Program-made: the position numbers and the translations under genes
Shown: positions 39,011 through 48,991 of the stretch, in pieces
Numbering within the stretch: the first letter of the stretch is position 1
Layout of the letters: each line of letters begins with the position of its first letter
Assembly: GCA_913061315.1 (NCBI GenBank)
Contig: CAJXUC010000010.1
Location: forward strand, 1-64,000
Length of the DNA: 64,000 nt
From: an uncultured Gammaproteobacteria bacterium
GTDB taxonomy: Bacteria > Pseudomonadota > Gammaproteobacteria > GCA-001735895
Direction: 5' to 3'
Notes under the pieces: model-generated
Database searches by the model: none
What the model was told of the DNA's origin: nothing
Seen by the model: the letters and a program-made list of their open reading frames with translations, nothing else

Positions 39011-40441
39011 TTAATCAGTCTCAATGCCGGTAATAGCTTTTACTTCAAGGAATTCCAGTAGTCCCCAACGACCTTTTTCGCGACCATTGCCTGACTGTTT
39101 ATAGCCGCCAAACGGTGTTCCAGAATTGCCACCTTTATAGTTGATAGCAATTTGTCCTGCTCGAATTCGACGCGCAACGGCTGTTGCATGCCCCATATCG
39201 CCAGAACTGATATAACCTGCCAGTCCAAAGTCAGTGTCATTGGCGATTGCAATGGCTTCTTCTTCATCTTCATAACCCAATATGGCAATGACGGGCCCAA
39301 ATATTTCTTCTCTGGCAATGGTCATGTTGTTATTTACATGGGCAAAAACTGTTGGCTTGACATAATAACCGGTCGATAAATGGTCTGGACGCCCTGTGCC
39401 ACCAGCAACTAAGGTCGCACCTTCGTCTATACCGACCTGAATAAGACCCTGAATTTTATCGAATTGAACTTTGTTCACGACAGGTCCTAGATGATTACCT
39501 GATTTGGCTGGATCATCAATTTCAATCTTATTAGCGGCAACTCGGGCTGCCTCGATAGCAATATCCAACTGATGATTTGGAACTAGCATTCGAGTTGGAG
39601 CATTGCAGGATTGGCCCGTATTATCCATGCAGTAGTCGATGCCATCTGCAACCGCTGTTGCGATGTCAATATCATCTAGTATGATGTTAGCCGATTTACC
39701 ACCAAGTTCTTGCCCGACTCTCTTAACTGTGTCAGCCGAGGCCTTAGCAACCGCAATACCGCCACGAGTAGAACCGGTAAAGGACATCATATCGATATCG
39801 CTGTGGTTGGACATGGCTTCACCCACCACGGGTCCATAACCATTGACTAGATTAAATACACCGGGTGGAACCCCCGCTTCATGTAAAACTTCGGCTAAGA
39901 TCATTGAGTCAATCGGTGATTCTTCGCTGGGCTTAAGCACCATGGTGCAACCGACAGCAAGGGCAGGCATCACTTTAGAGGCAACTTGATTCATTGGCCA
40001 ATTCCAAGGTGTGATCAAGCCACAAACGCCAATTGCTTCATGGCGTAATATCATGCCGCTTTCGATTGTTTCAAATTCGAAGTCTTTCAGTATGGTAATG
40101 GCATTTTTAATATGCCCCATACCAATCACTGTTTGAGAGCTGCGAGACATATCAATTGGGGCACCCATTTCATTAGAAATTGCCTGAGCGATGTCTTCAA
40201 AACGAGTTTTATAAATCGAACGAATACGTTCAAGTAGGTCGAGTCGTTCTTTAACACTCCATTGTGAAAAACTATTGAAAGCTGCTCGAGCTGCCACAAC
40301 AGCTCTATCGATATCTACCGCACTGCCAGCACTGATTTGAGTAAAAGGTTGCTCTGTCGCAGGGTTTATAACATCAATAACAGCAGGTACTGCGGGGTCT
40401 ATCCACTCGCCATTAATATAAAATTTAAGATTATTTTGCAT
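39011..40441 (-). CDS. Aldehyde dehydrogenase family protein
   Basis: NAD(P)-dependent oxidation of an aldehyde to an acid; the substrate is unclear. 476 residues with the Rossmann stretch ITPWNWPMNQVASKV, the cofactor loop FTGSTRGG, the general-base glutamate in QELGGKSANI and the catalytic cysteine in NTGQSCNAPTRM. It resembles the broad group labelled aldehyde dehydrogenase (NAD+)/betaine-aldehyde-like. Stands alone with its own terminator. Confidence 0.92.
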   Translation of the reverse strand: MQNNLKFYINGEWIDPAVPAVIDVINPATEQPFTQISAGSAVDIDRAVVAARAAFNSFSQWSVKERLDLLERIRSIYKTRFEDIAQAISNEMGAPIDMSRSSQTVIGMGHIKNAITILKDFEFETIESGMILRHEAIGVCGLITPWNWPMNQVASKVMPALAVGCTMVLKPSEESPIDSMILAEVLHEAGVPPGVFNLVNGYGPVVGEAMSNHSDIDMMSFTGSTRGGIAVAKASADTVKRVGQELGGKSANIILDDIDIATAVADGIDYCMDNTGQSCNAPTRMLVPNHQLDIAIEAARVAANKIEIDDPAKSGNHLGPVVNKVQFDKIQGLIQVGIDEGATLVAGGTGRPDHLSTGYYVKPTVFAHVNNNMTIAREEIFGPVIAILGYEDEEEAIAIANDTDFGLAGYISSGDMGHATAVARRIRAGQIAINYKGGNSGTPFGGYKQSGNGREKGRWGLLEFLEVKAITGIETD

Positions 40442-40823
40442 TACTTTACCTACTAAATTGTCCTGAGAAAATGGATTGATATATTGTGACGGGATGGAAT
40501 GTGCTACGAAGTGATTTCGAGTGCAAGCAATTTTTCTTATTGACGACCTTGGTTTGATCTGCTGTTAACCTTTTTGACTTATTATAAGGCCTGAAATTCA
40601 AACCTTTGACGGAGTAAAGCAAAGGCCAAATAAGCCAGTAGCGAAGTGGATACTCTTCTGCTGGCAAGTAAAGTTTTTGTGATTGACTGCAAATTATAAG
40701 ATCAGCGATGGATCACAAATCGCGACGACCCTATAATTGTATATTAATTTTAAAATTAACGAACTAAAACTTACATCTTAACACGATGAAGTTAAACGCT
40801 TTAAATTATGATGAGTTGTAAAG
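40442..40823. other. Divergent intergenic region, no gene seen
   Basis: Shared upstream region of the aldehyde dehydrogenase and TauE/SafE genes. A TATAAT at 40732-40737 could be a -10 box for the permease gene, but only a poor -35 is present. The 73-codon open frame on the minus strand shows no family features. Confidence 0.45.
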
Positions 40824-41582
40824 ATGGAATTTAGTGCAGAGACGGCCTTATTGCTGTTTGTTGTAGCGATGATAGCAGGATGGGTTGATAGTATTGCCGG
40901 AGGCGGTGGACTTTTGACAGTTCCCAGCATGCTGTTGGTCGGTATGCCACCGGCGATGGCTTTGGCCACCAATAAATTACAAAGTAGTGCGGGTACTCTC
41001 ACCGCGGCGATTTATTTTATTCAGAAAGGCGCCGTTAACCTCAAACAAATAAGGTGGTTAATATTAGCAACCTTTATAGGTTCGATGTTTGGTAGTTGGT
41101 TGGTATTACAAATAGACGCTGGAATTTTACTCGCTTACTTGCCGATATTATTAATTTTAGTTGGCCTTTATTTTTTGTTTTCGCCAAGCATTGGTGATGT
41201 AGAGCGTAAACGAAAATTAAGTTTGGTTGCTTTTGCGCTCGTGATCTGCCCATTACTGGGTTTTTATGACGGGTTCGTAGGGCCGGGCACGGGAAGTTTC
41301 ATGGCATTGTCATTTGTGCTGCTCTGTGGCTATAGCTTGCCGAAAGCAACTGCAAACGCAAAGGTCTTAAACTTCACCAGTAATTTTTCTGCCTTGCTGT
41401 ATTTTATGGTTTTTGGCGAAGTGTTCTGGTTGATGGGCTTAGTGATGATAGTGGGGCAACTGATTGGCGCTTTCTTTGGGGCTAAAATGGTACTTGAAAG
41501 CGGCTCAGCACTGATTCGACCGATTGTGGTAATTGTTTGTTTTGCTATGTCAGCCAATATCCTATTTAAACAGTTTACTTAG
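40824..41582 (+). CDS. TauE/SafE-family membrane permease (YfcA-like)
   Basis: Inner-membrane protein of the sulfite exporter TauE/SafE family, 252 residues with seven or eight hydrophobic segments. The twin family repeats are AGWVDSIAGGGGLLTVPSML at the N-terminus and GFYDGFVGPGTGSFMALSF in the second half. Members export sulfite, sulfoacetate or other small anions; no sulfur gene is adjacent, so the substrate is unknown. Confidence 0.9.
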   Translation: MEFSAETALLLFVVAMIAGWVDSIAGGGGLLTVPSMLLVGMPPAMALATNKLQSSAGTLTAAIYFIQKGAVNLKQIRWLILATFIGSMFGSWLVLQIDAGILLAYLPILLILVGLYFLFSPSIGDVERKRKLSLVAFALVICPLLGFYDGFVGPGTGSFMALSFVLLCGYSLPKATANAKVLNFTSNFSALLYFMVFGEVFWLMGLVMIVGQLIGAFFGAKMVLESGSALIRPIVVIVCFAMSANILFKQFT

Positions 41583-41804
41583 TCTACAATCACAGCCAAA
41601 CCATTACTTCAGCACAAGCTTCTCGCAATTAAATCGAATAGCGTTATAATTGCACTGAGAAAATACTGGCGTTTTATTTCTGTTTATTCGGATACCTTCC
41701 AATATTATCCCGCTATTGATTGCTGATTAAGCAAATCCCTTTTGACCTAATGAGTCATTAAAATTACTAATCAACGTTATTAACCCACTTTACTAGTCGA
41801 AATT

Positions 41805-42236
41805 ATGTTCACTCAATTAACTGAATTTGCCACCAACAATGCACTACTAGTTGTTGCGTTTTTTGCTTTAATAGCCATCATTATATTTAATGAAGCCAAG
41901 AACCTCGGACAGAAATTTACCAAACTGTCTCCTGGTGCTGCCGTTCAATTGATGAATAGTAACGATGATGTGGTTTTTCTAGATGTCCGTGAGCCTGGCG
42001 AAACAGACAATGGAAAAATAACGAAAGCAATTCAAATTCCAGTTGGTTCAGTGAAAGAGCGTATTTCAGAACTTGAAAAGCATAAAGACAAGCCTGTCGT
42101 CGTGTATTGCAAGACGGGCACACGTTCGAGCATTGCTTGTGGTGCCTTAACTAAAAATGGCTTTAGCAACGTGTATAATTTAACTGGTGGCATAATGTCT
42201 TGGCAAGAAGCGCATATGCCTATCGGCAAGAAGTAG
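41805..42236 (+). CDS. Membrane-anchored rhodanese-domain protein (YibN-like)
   Basis: Single rhodanese domain after an N-terminal membrane helix (residues about 12-28). The active-site cysteine is C102 in VVYCKTGTRSS, and the domain closes with NLTGGIMSWQEAHMPI. 143 residues, as YibN of E. coli, which also precedes secB and gpsA. A TATAAT at 41645-41650 lies about 150 bp upstream. grxC, often between yibN and secB, is absent. Confidence 0.92.
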   Translation: MFTQLTEFATNNALLVVAFFALIAIIIFNEAKNLGQKFTKLSPGAAVQLMNSNDDVVFLDVREPGETDNGKITKAIQIPVGSVKERISELEKHKDKPVVVYCKTGTRSSIACGALTKNGFSNVYNLTGGIMSWQEAHMPIGKK

Positions 42237-42410
42237 TTGATGTCAATCAGTGCTAACTTAATTAACCAAGTCAATTGGTAGATTATGCTGGCAAAAGTCA
42301 CTGGCTTTGCCTGCTTATAAATTTTTTTTAATCTGAATCACAATCCCATGCCTATGACTCAGTCAGGTGTGCTGATATAGTTGCGTTTTTTAAACACGAA
42401 GCCAGAGCTA

Positions 42411-42983
42411 ATGACTGAGAAAGACCCCATACAGACCCATTTTTCAATTCAGAAGATTTATGTCAAAGACGTATCCTTCGAGTCTCCAACATCACCTGCA
42501 GTATTTAGTTTTAAACAATGGGATCCTAAGATAGAGCTTAATATTAACAACGCACATACTCGGTTGAATGAACAAATGTATGAAGCAGTTTTGACTGTTA
42601 CTGCAACCGTCAAACAAGACGATAAAACAGCTTTCTTAATTGAAGTGCAGCAAGCAGGGATTTTTGCAATCACTGGCTTTAGCGAGCAGGATCTAAGTTA
42701 TTTGATTGGTAGCCAATGCATGAATATTTTATTACCTTATGCTCGTGAAGCCGTTTCAGACATGACAACTCGAGGTGGTTTCCCCCCCCTTTTACTGGCT
42801 CCCGTTAATTTTGATGCCCTGTATCAAAAGCATATACAAGATCAACAAGCCAAATCGGCACAAGGCGCAGAGTCTTTAACTGAAGGTGGTAATATTCAAG
42901 AAGACATGACCCAAGAAGGTCAGACTCAGGGTGACCAGATCCAAGAAGACCAGATAAGTGCAGAAGAGGCTGTTAAGCATTAG
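42411..42983 (+). CDS. secB: Protein-export chaperone SecB with extended acidic tail
   Basis: Tetrameric cytosolic chaperone that keeps precursors unfolded and passes them to SecA. ATG at 42411 is preferred over the upstream TTG at 42381. The core has FSIQKIYVKDVSFESP, FKQWDPKIELNI, and YAREAVSDMTTRGGFPPLLLAPVNFDALY. The C-terminus extends beyond the about 155-residue E. coli protein by an acidic Gln-rich tail of roughly 30 residues made of degenerate QED/QEG/QGDQ units. Confidence 0.95.
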   Translation: MTEKDPIQTHFSIQKIYVKDVSFESPTSPAVFSFKQWDPKIELNINNAHTRLNEQMYEAVLTVTATVKQDDKTAFLIEVQQAGIFAITGFSEQDLSYLIGSQCMNILLPYAREAVSDMTTRGGFPPLLLAPVNFDALYQKHIQDQQAKSAQGAESLTEGGNIQEDMTQEGQTQGDQIQEDQISAEEAVKH

Positions 42984-43030
42984 CCCTAGTTTGGTAGTTG
43001 TTTAAAAAATTATTGATCACGTTGTAAACA

Positions 43031-44035
43031 ATGGAAAAAAAATCGACAGTTGCTTTGTTTGGTGCTGGCTCATGGGGCACGGCACTGGCATTGCAGTTGG
43101 CGCGCAATGGTTCGATAGTTAATTTATGGGGTCATCAGGCTGATCATATTGATAGTATGATTAGCGCTAATGAAAACTCAACCTATTTGCCAGGCATTTT
43201 TCTACCTTCCACTATACGACCTACCGCTTCTATTGCAGGCTGCTTGGTAGACGCTGATGTGGTCCTTATTGCTATACCGAGCAAAGCCTTTCGGACGTTT
43301 CTCAAATTATTGAAGCCATTCATTGATCCTACGATGAGCGTTTTTTGGGCCAGTAAAGGTTTCGAAATCGACAGTGGTAAATTGTTACACGAACTTGTTA
43401 TGGAAGAACTGCCTGGCCATAATTATGGCGTCGTATCAGGTCCAACCTTTGCGACTGAAGTGGCAAAGAGTTTGCCTGCCGCTATTACCTGTGCAGGTAA
43501 TGACGGTAGTACAGCCAAATATTTCTCCAGTCTTTTGCACGGCAGTCGTTTTCGTTGCTATACGTCGGATGATGTTATAGGTGTCGAATTAGGTGGAGCA
43601 CTCAAAAACATTCTCGCGATCGCCGTCGGTACGGCAGACGGCCTAGGCTTTGGGGCGAATACTCGAGCTGCGTTAATAACGAGAGGGCTCGCTGAAGTAA
43701 TGCGCCTTGGCGCAGAGCTCGGTGCTAGGCAAGAAACATTGATGGGGCTAGCCGGGTTGGGAGACTTAATTTTAAGCTGTACTGATGATCAAAGTCGGAA
43801 TCGTCGTTTTGGTTTGGCAATAGGGCAGGGTAAAACGGTTGAACAGGCCGTGTTTGAAGTTAAACAAACGGTTGAAGGTTTGAGAGCAGCTAAGGCGATC
43901 TATTTGATAGCGCAAAAAATGCGGGTAGAGCTACCTATTATGGAGCAGACTTATCATGTTCTGTATAATAATAAAGATCCTCGCGATGCGGTCAAAGCGT
44001 TGGAAGATCGGCCCCAACGTTCAGAGCTTAATTGA
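43031..44035 (+). CDS. gpsA: NAD(P)-dependent glycerol-3-phosphate dehydrogenase
   Basis: Makes sn-glycerol-3-phosphate from dihydroxyacetone phosphate for phospholipids. 334 residues with nucleotide motif LFGAGSWGTALALQLARNG, VSGPTFATEVAK, catalytic lysine in GGALKNILAIAVG, and TRGLAEVMRLG. It follows secB by 47 nt as in many gammaproteobacteria. Confidence 0.96.
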   Translation: MEKKSTVALFGAGSWGTALALQLARNGSIVNLWGHQADHIDSMISANENSTYLPGIFLPSTIRPTASIAGCLVDADVVLIAIPSKAFRTFLKLLKPFIDPTMSVFWASKGFEIDSGKLLHELVMEELPGHNYGVVSGPTFATEVAKSLPAAITCAGNDGSTAKYFSSLLHGSRFRCYTSDDVIGVELGGALKNILAIAVGTADGLGFGANTRAALITRGLAEVMRLGAELGARQETLMGLAGLGDLILSCTDDQSRNRRFGLAIGQGKTVEQAVFEVKQTVEGLRAAKAIYLIAQKMRVELPIMEQTYHVLYNNKDPRDAVKALEDRPQRSELN

Positions 44036-44055
44036 TAAGTCAAAGCTGCTCAGTG

Positions 44056-44511
44056 TTAATGGAAGTCGAGCTGACGCCACGCTTCATAAACACCGATAGC
44101 AACGGTATTTGATAAGTTCAAACTCCTTGAGTCTTCGGCCATAGGAATAAGCAGCTTTTCTCCACTGCCCAGTGAATCAAGGATGTCTGCGGGCAATCCT
44201 CTTGACTCTGGTCCAAACATAAGTGCGTCACCCTGCTCAAATCGAGCGTCGCTATAGGGCCGCTTTGCCTTGGTCGTAAAGGCATATAATTGGTTAAACT
44301 CAGCATTGTTTAAAAAATTTTTGTACGACGGATACAGCATAATGTCGGCCCACTCATGATAGTCAAGCCCAGCCCTTCTTAACTGTTTGTCATTAAGCTC
44401 GAAACCAAGCGGTTCAATCAAGTGAAGCCTGCAGCCAGTATTTGCCGCAAGACGGATAATATTGCCAGTGTTCGGGGGGATTTCTGGTTCGAAGAGAACA
44501 ATGTGGAACAT
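44056..44511 (-). CDS. trmL: tRNA (cytidine/uridine-34-2'-O)-methyltransferase
   Basis: SPOUT-family enzyme methylating the wobble base of tRNA-Leu. [21 protein letters not shown] at the N-terminus and the knot region [10 protein letters not shown] and [18 protein letters not shown] identify it. The ATG at 44511 gives the family N-terminus (151 residues); GTG/ATG starts lie 6-9 nt upstream. It converges on gpsA, the usual neighbour. Confidence 0.95.
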   Translation of the reverse strand: MFHIVLFEPEIPPNTGNIIRLAANTGCRLHLIEPLGFELNDKQLRRAGLDYHEWADIMLYPSYKNFLNNAEFNQLYAFTTKAKRPYSDARFEQGDALMFGPESRGLPADILDSLGSGEKLLIPMAEDSRSLNLSNTVAIGVYEAWRQLDFH

Positions 44512-44676
44512 ATTCATCACAATGACATTTTGAAACGTGACTATAGGCTAATATATTTAACAATGGCAATAGGTTATAGAGGTTTCTTCAAAAAATAACG
44601 AGAATAATAAAAGTATCTCAAGCAGTTTTAAAATGAACAACTACACTCTAGGCAAGTAACTTAAAAGGACTCCTAA

Positions 44677-45597
44677 GTGAGCCTATTCTCGAAAACAAAA
44701 AATGACAAACAAATTGGGGTTGAATTCCTCACTTCAGGCGTGGCAACCGTACAGGTTCAGATCAATGACAAGCAATCAGGGCGATTAATTAGTAGCGAGT
44801 TGTTGCCAGCAGTAGGTCACGAGGCACAAGCATTAGCCCTGAAAGAATGGGTGAATGACAACCAATTTCAGAAATGTGACTGTGTTTGCTTAATATCGAC
44901 GGATGATTTTAATATTCATCAAGTTGAAAAGCCTAAAGTAGAAGAAGCTGAACTCCTTGCAGCTTTGTGCTGGCGAATTAAAGATTTGATTGGTTACGAA
45001 ATTGGCTCTGCGGTCGTTGATTTCTATCCGATGCCAATTTCTAAGAAAAATAATACACCTCAATTAAGTGTTGTCACTGCGCAAGACTGGATAGTGGCGG
45101 CTTATGTTGACTGTATTAAATCAACCGGTTTAAATTTGGTCGCTATCGATGTCCCACGATTAGTGGGTGGTAACCTTAAAAATGTTCAACAGGCATCAGG
45201 CCAAACGTTAGCTGTTTTATCGCTGAACGAATCCTCAGGTTATCTCAATATTTATCATGATACGGACTTATATGTCTCGAGAGACTTTAAAATAGGTACC
45301 AGTCATTTAGAACAGGTAACCGAAGAAGATGAATGGACTTATGACTCATTATTGCTAGAAATGCAGCGCTCCATGGATTATTTTGAAAGCTACTATGGCC
45401 TCGGTACCGCATCAAAATTACTGGTCTTTCCACAAATACCGGCAACTGAAAAGTTTGCAACTTATCTAAGGATGCCCACTAATTTTGAAATGGATTTTCT
45501 TGCTGTGAACGATCCAGAGATAGCGGGTTCAAGCGAAACTTTGGAATCACATTGTTTTCAAGCCTATGGCGCAGCTCTAAGAGATATTAAGCCGTGA
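44677..45597 (+). CDS. mshI: MSHA biogenesis protein MshI (PilM-like)
   Basis: First gene of the MSHA type IV pilus locus. MshI is the actin-like cytoplasmic component equivalent to PilM, linking the assembly ATPase to the inner-membrane alignment proteins. 306 residues; starts at GTG after AAGGA. The pattern includes LCWRIKDLIGYEIGSAVVDFYPMP and YDSLLLEMQRSMDYFESYYG. It overlaps the next gene by 4 nt. mshH, which precedes mshI in Vibrio, is not present. Confidence 0.85.
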   Translation: MSLFSKTKNDKQIGVEFLTSGVATVQVQINDKQSGRLISSELLPAVGHEAQALALKEWVNDNQFQKCDCVCLISTDDFNIHQVEKPKVEEAELLAALCWRIKDLIGYEIGSAVVDFYPMPISKKNNTPQLSVVTAQDWIVAAYVDCIKSTGLNLVAIDVPRLVGGNLKNVQQASGQTLAVLSLNESSGYLNIYHDTDLYVSRDFKIGTSHLEQVTEEDEWTYDSLLLEMQRSMDYFESYYGLGTASKLLVFPQIPATEKFATYLRMPTNFEMDFLAVNDPEIAGSSETLESHCFQAYGAALRDIKP

Positions 45598-46199
45598 TAG
45601 TGCAAAAAATTAATCTTTACCAAGACCAATTTAAAATTAAAAAGCTATTCATATCTGCTTTTAATGTAATCATTCTGCTGCTAATCGTGCTATTTTTTTT
45701 AGGCGGGTGGTCATATCTGCTTGAGTCTGATTTAAAAGATTTGAAACAAAAAAGTCAGTGGTTAAAAGCCAGTCAAATTTCAGTGAATACCGAACTAGCC
45801 ATTGTGCCTGTTGAGCTCAATCGGCAGCTTTCTGATAGCCGTATTGAGGATTCAATTGATGTCATAACTAAGCAGCTGCAAGCTAGAAAAAAAGTGATTA
45901 GGTTTGTTGAAAATAATCAGTTTGGCTCAGGTGAAGGTTTTTCGAATTATTTTCAATCATTGTCCAACTTGCAAATTGATGATCTTTGGTTAGATAATAT
46001 TTTTTTATCTGACTCATTTGTAAAAATAAAAGGTAGTGCGCTTAATGCAAGTTTAATCCCTTCCTACTTTGCCAGTTTTAGTGAAGAGTCTGTATTCCGT
46101 GGGCAAAGATTTCAGCTTTTTGAGTTAGATCGAAAAGCAGATACTGATTGGAAAGTTGATTTCACTATAGCGACGGAAGAGGTCTTTAGTAAGAAATGA
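45594..46199 (+). CDS. MSHA biogenesis PilN-like protein
   Basis: Equivalent by position and layout to PilN (sometimes called MshI2). 201 residues: a short cytoplasmic start (QKINLYQDQFK, the PilN-type motif that contacts PilM), one membrane helix (about 21-41), then a coiled-coil/periplasmic domain. It starts with GTG overlapping the mshI stop. Confidence 0.78.
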   Translation: MIVQKINLYQDQFKIKKLFISAFNVIILLLIVLFFLGGWSYLLESDLKDLKQKSQWLKASQISVNTELAIVPVELNRQLSDSRIEDSIDVITKQLQARKKVIRFVENNQFGSGEGFSNYFQSLSNLQIDDLWLDNIFLSDSFVKIKGSALNASLIPSYFASFSEESVFRGQRFQLFELDRKADTDWKVDFTIATEEVFSKK

Positions 46200-46200
46200 C

Positions 46201-46857
46201 ATGGTGAGTAACATTTATAAGGAAAATGCTAAAAAGTTTAATGCACTAAGTATTCGCGAAAGACTTTTAGTTGGGATTACTATTTTGAGTTTAATTATTT
46301 TTATTTGGTGGCATTTTTTGGCATCCCCAATTACGTCAAAAATTACGTCTATGGAAATTGATAATCTGCGAATAACAGAATTGATTGATGGGGCGCAGTT
46401 ATCAGTCGATCAAATTAAAGCCCGTTTAAAGTCTGGTGTTCATAAAAAAAGTAAAGCAAGACTTGCTCGATTAAAGCAAGAATTAATAAAGACAGAGGCC
46501 CAACTTAAACTCAAGGCAACTGAACTCATTGACCCTGAAGAGATGTTTCAGCTGATGACCCACCTAATATACAAAGAGTCAAAGCTTAAGCTACTCAGTC
46601 TGAAACGACGGGGTGTTAAACCGGCCATTGAGAAGAAAGAAGGACAAGAAAACACGGTTGGAATATACCGTCATTTATTAGAGGTAAAGTTTTCTGGGCA
46701 ATATGAGGATATTTTTAATTATATGGAATCATTAGAGGCGCTTGAGTGGAAGCTTATTTGGGAAGAAATTGCAGTGTCCAACGATGAGTATCCTGTCGTT
46801 AATGTAACAATTCTGATTTCGACACTAAGCATGAGAGAGGAGTGGGTTGGTGTATAA
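46201..46857 (+). CDS. mshJ: MSHA biogenesis protein MshJ (PilO-like)
   Basis: Inner-membrane alignment component like PilO. One membrane helix (about residues 23-41), then a Lys/Glu-rich coiled coil (about 45-110) and a ferredoxin-like periplasmic domain with GIYRHLLEVKFSGQYEDIFNYMESLE and WEEIAVSNDEYP typical of MshJ. 218 residues. It starts 1 nt after the upstream stop and overlaps mshK. Confidence 0.85.
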   Translation: MVSNIYKENAKKFNALSIRERLLVGITILSLIIFIWWHFLASPITSKITSMEIDNLRITELIDGAQLSVDQIKARLKSGVHKKSKARLARLKQELIKTEAQLKLKATELIDPEEMFQLMTHLIYKESKLKLLSLKRRGVKPAIEKKEGQENTVGIYRHLLEVKFSGQYEDIFNYMESLEALEWKLIWEEIAVSNDEYPVVNVTILISTLSMREEWVGV

Positions 46858-47314
46858 GTCACTTTTAACTGCCATTTTATTATTGTGGCTAATAAGCCCG
46901 ACAGGTTTAATGGCTGTCGAAATTAGTACTCAAGCCAGTACTCAAGTTGACAATTTGATAAGTAATCCAATGCGTCCCCCAGAATTTGCGTTACTAAAAT
47001 ACCAGCAGGAAAAAGATAAAAAAAATCCCAAGACTGTTGCAATTAAAAAATTAGTTGTAAAACCAAAAGTCAGTGAATCAAAACCATTAAAACTAACTTC
47101 TATTCTATATTCAGCAAATCGAAAGATAACAATAATTGATGAAAAACTGGTCTCAGTTGGTGAAGATGTAAATGGTGCTAGGCTCATCAAAATTGAGAAA
47201 GATCACGTTCATTTAATCAAAAATGGGAAGACAATTAAGCTACTACTGTCAAATCAATCCACGAATTTTAAAAAAACAATCGTGCAGAAAACTATAGGGC
47301 AGAAAAAAATATGA
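46850..47314 (+). CDS. mshK: MSHA biogenesis protein MshK (PilP-like)
   Basis: Periplasmic protein joining the inner-membrane complex to the secretin. About 154 residues: signal peptide, a PMRPPEF motif (common to MshK and GspC/PulC-like proteins), and a small beta domain LTSILYSANRKITIIDEKLVSVGEDV. GTG at 46850 is preferred after GAGAGGAG; TTG at 46847 is the alternative. It overlaps both mshJ and mshL. Confidence 0.82.
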   Translation: MYKSLLTAILLLWLISPTGLMAVEISTQASTQVDNLISNPMRPPEFALLKYQQEKDKKNPKTVAIKKLVVKPKVSESKPLKLTSILYSANRKITIIDEKLVSVGEDVNGARLIKIEKDHVHLIKNGKTIKLLLSNQSTNFKKTIVQKTIGQKKI

Positions 47315-48981
47315 TTCGAAATATCTACCTAATGATGGCGTGCGTAATTTTTCTGGCTTCCTGTGCATCGCATCAAAATATAGACAGCACTAAGCAAGTT
47401 AAACAAACGATAAATGATGAAATGCAGGCTGCTAGTGAGCTAACTACACCAGAAGTTGAAATGCCATCATCTGATATATTGGATGAACTAATACCTGCAT
47501 CAAACAGCATAATAGACATCGATAGTGAGCTAATACGTGAAACCACTTTTGATATCTCTGTATCGAATGCACCAGCAAAATTATTTTTTATGAGTCTGGT
47601 AAAAGATACTAATATTAATATGGTGGTTCATCCCAGCGTAGCGGGTGAAATATCACTGGATTTAAAAAATGTCACGGTGCTTGAAGTTATGACCTTGTCA
47701 CGTGAGGTCTATGGTTACGAATTTAAAGCCTCAAGTAACGGCTATATCGTCTTACCTGCGAGAATTCAGTCGAAGATCTTTGCTGTGAATTATCTTAACG
47801 TCAATCGATCTGGAGATTCATCGATGACGGTCAGCTCTGGTCAGCTTGGTAGCTCTTCATCAAGTGGTAGTAGTGATGGCAGCTCTTCTTCATCGACTAG
47901 TTCAACAACTTCATCAAAATCGAGCAGCATTAATACATCAATAGAGTCGAATTTTTGGTCAGGGTTGCAACAGACTATTGTGTTAATCGTAGGCAATGGT
48001 AAAGGGCGGTCTGTAGTGGTCGATGCACACGCTGGTTTAGTTATTGTTCGAGGAATGCCAAGTGAACTGAGAGATGTTGAAGCTTATTTAGCCGATGCAC
48101 AAGATAGCTTACAACGTCAGGTTATACTTGAGGCAAAAATCATAGAGGTAAAATTGAGTGACGGCTTCCAGTCAGGAATTGACTGGTCTGCGCTTTCAAA
48201 GGATGGTAACACCTTTATAGGTACGTCAGGTACGAACAGCACATCGGCTTCAGAAATTATAACAGCAAATGCTTCAACGGCTGCATTATTGCCTGGTCCT
48301 AGTACAGGAAATTTATTTGCTATTGGGGGTTCGTCGTCTGATTTTTCTGGATTCATTCAATTATTAAGCACCCAAGGCGATGTACAAGTGTTGTCAAGTC
48401 CGCGTATTTCAACTGTCAACAATCAGAAAGCTGTAATAAAGGTAGGGTCGGATGAGTTTTTTGTTACTAATGTTTCGTCCAGCACCTCATCTAATTCATC
48501 TAGTACAACAACAACTCCCGACGTTACTTTGACACCCTTCTTCTCAGGCATTGCATTAGATGTGACTCCTCAGATCAGCGAAAATGGGGATGTCATTCTT
48601 CATATTCATCCCAGTGTAAGTGAAGTTGTCGATCAAATTAAAATTATTAATGTTGGCGGTCAGACTCAACAATTACCATTAGCTTTAAGTACAGTGAGAG
48701 AATCAGACTCTGTTGTAAAAGCCAAAAATGGTCAAGTTATTGTCATCGGTGGTTTGATGCAAAACATGAGTAGCAACTCAGACGGAGGTGCACCAGGATT
48801 GAGTGATATCCCAATAATAGGCAACTTATTTAAGCAAAAGAAAAGAAGTAATATCCGCAGTGAGTTGGTTATTCTTCTACGTCCAATTGTTGTCAATAAC
48901 AATCAAACCTGGTCGAGCTATATAAAGGATAGTGCTGGCAGAATTAAAAATCTGAAGACTAAACCAGATGGCGAGCAGTGA
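47311..48981 (+). CDS. mshL: MSHA secretin MshL
   Basis: Outer-membrane secretin ring through which the pilus exits. 556 residues: lipoprotein signal with the cysteine at 18 (FLASCAS), N domains (about 85-290, including VLEAKIIEVKLSDGFQSGIDW), and the C-terminal secretin channel (VIVIGGLMQN, PIIGNLFKQKKRSNIRSELVILLRP). A Ser/Thr-rich low-complexity linker at about residues 175-215 splits the N domains. It overlaps mshK by 4 nt. Confidence 0.93.
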   Translation: MIRNIYLMMACVIFLASCASHQNIDSTKQVKQTINDEMQAASELTTPEVEMPSSDILDELIPASNSIIDIDSELIRETTFDISVSNAPAKLFFMSLVKDTNINMVVHPSVAGEISLDLKNVTVLEVMTLSREVYGYEFKASSNGYIVLPARIQSKIFAVNYLNVNRSGDSSMTVSSGQLGSSSSSGSSDGSSSSSTSSTTSSKSSSINTSIESNFWSGLQQTIVLIVGNGKGRSVVVDAHAGLVIVRGMPSELRDVEAYLADAQDSLQRQVILEAKIIEVKLSDGFQSGIDWSALSKDGNTFIGTSGTNSTSASEIITANASTAALLPGPSTGNLFAIGGSSSDFSGFIQLLSTQGDVQVLSSPRISTVNNQKAVIKVGSDEFFVTNVSSSTSSNSSSTTTTPDVTLTPFFSGIALDVTPQISENGDVILHIHPSVSEVVDQIKIINVGGQTQQLPLALSTVRESDSVVKAKNGQVIVIGGLMQNMSSNSDGGAPGLSDIPIIGNLFKQKKRSNIRSELVILLRPIVVNNNQTWSSYIKDSAGRIKNLKTKPDGEQ

Positions 48982-48991
48982 GTATTTATAA

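Noticed and set aside
40446..40667. 73-codon minus-strand ORF upstream of the aldehyde dehydrogenase
   Set aside because: No domain, no ribosome site, and it occupies the likely promoter region.
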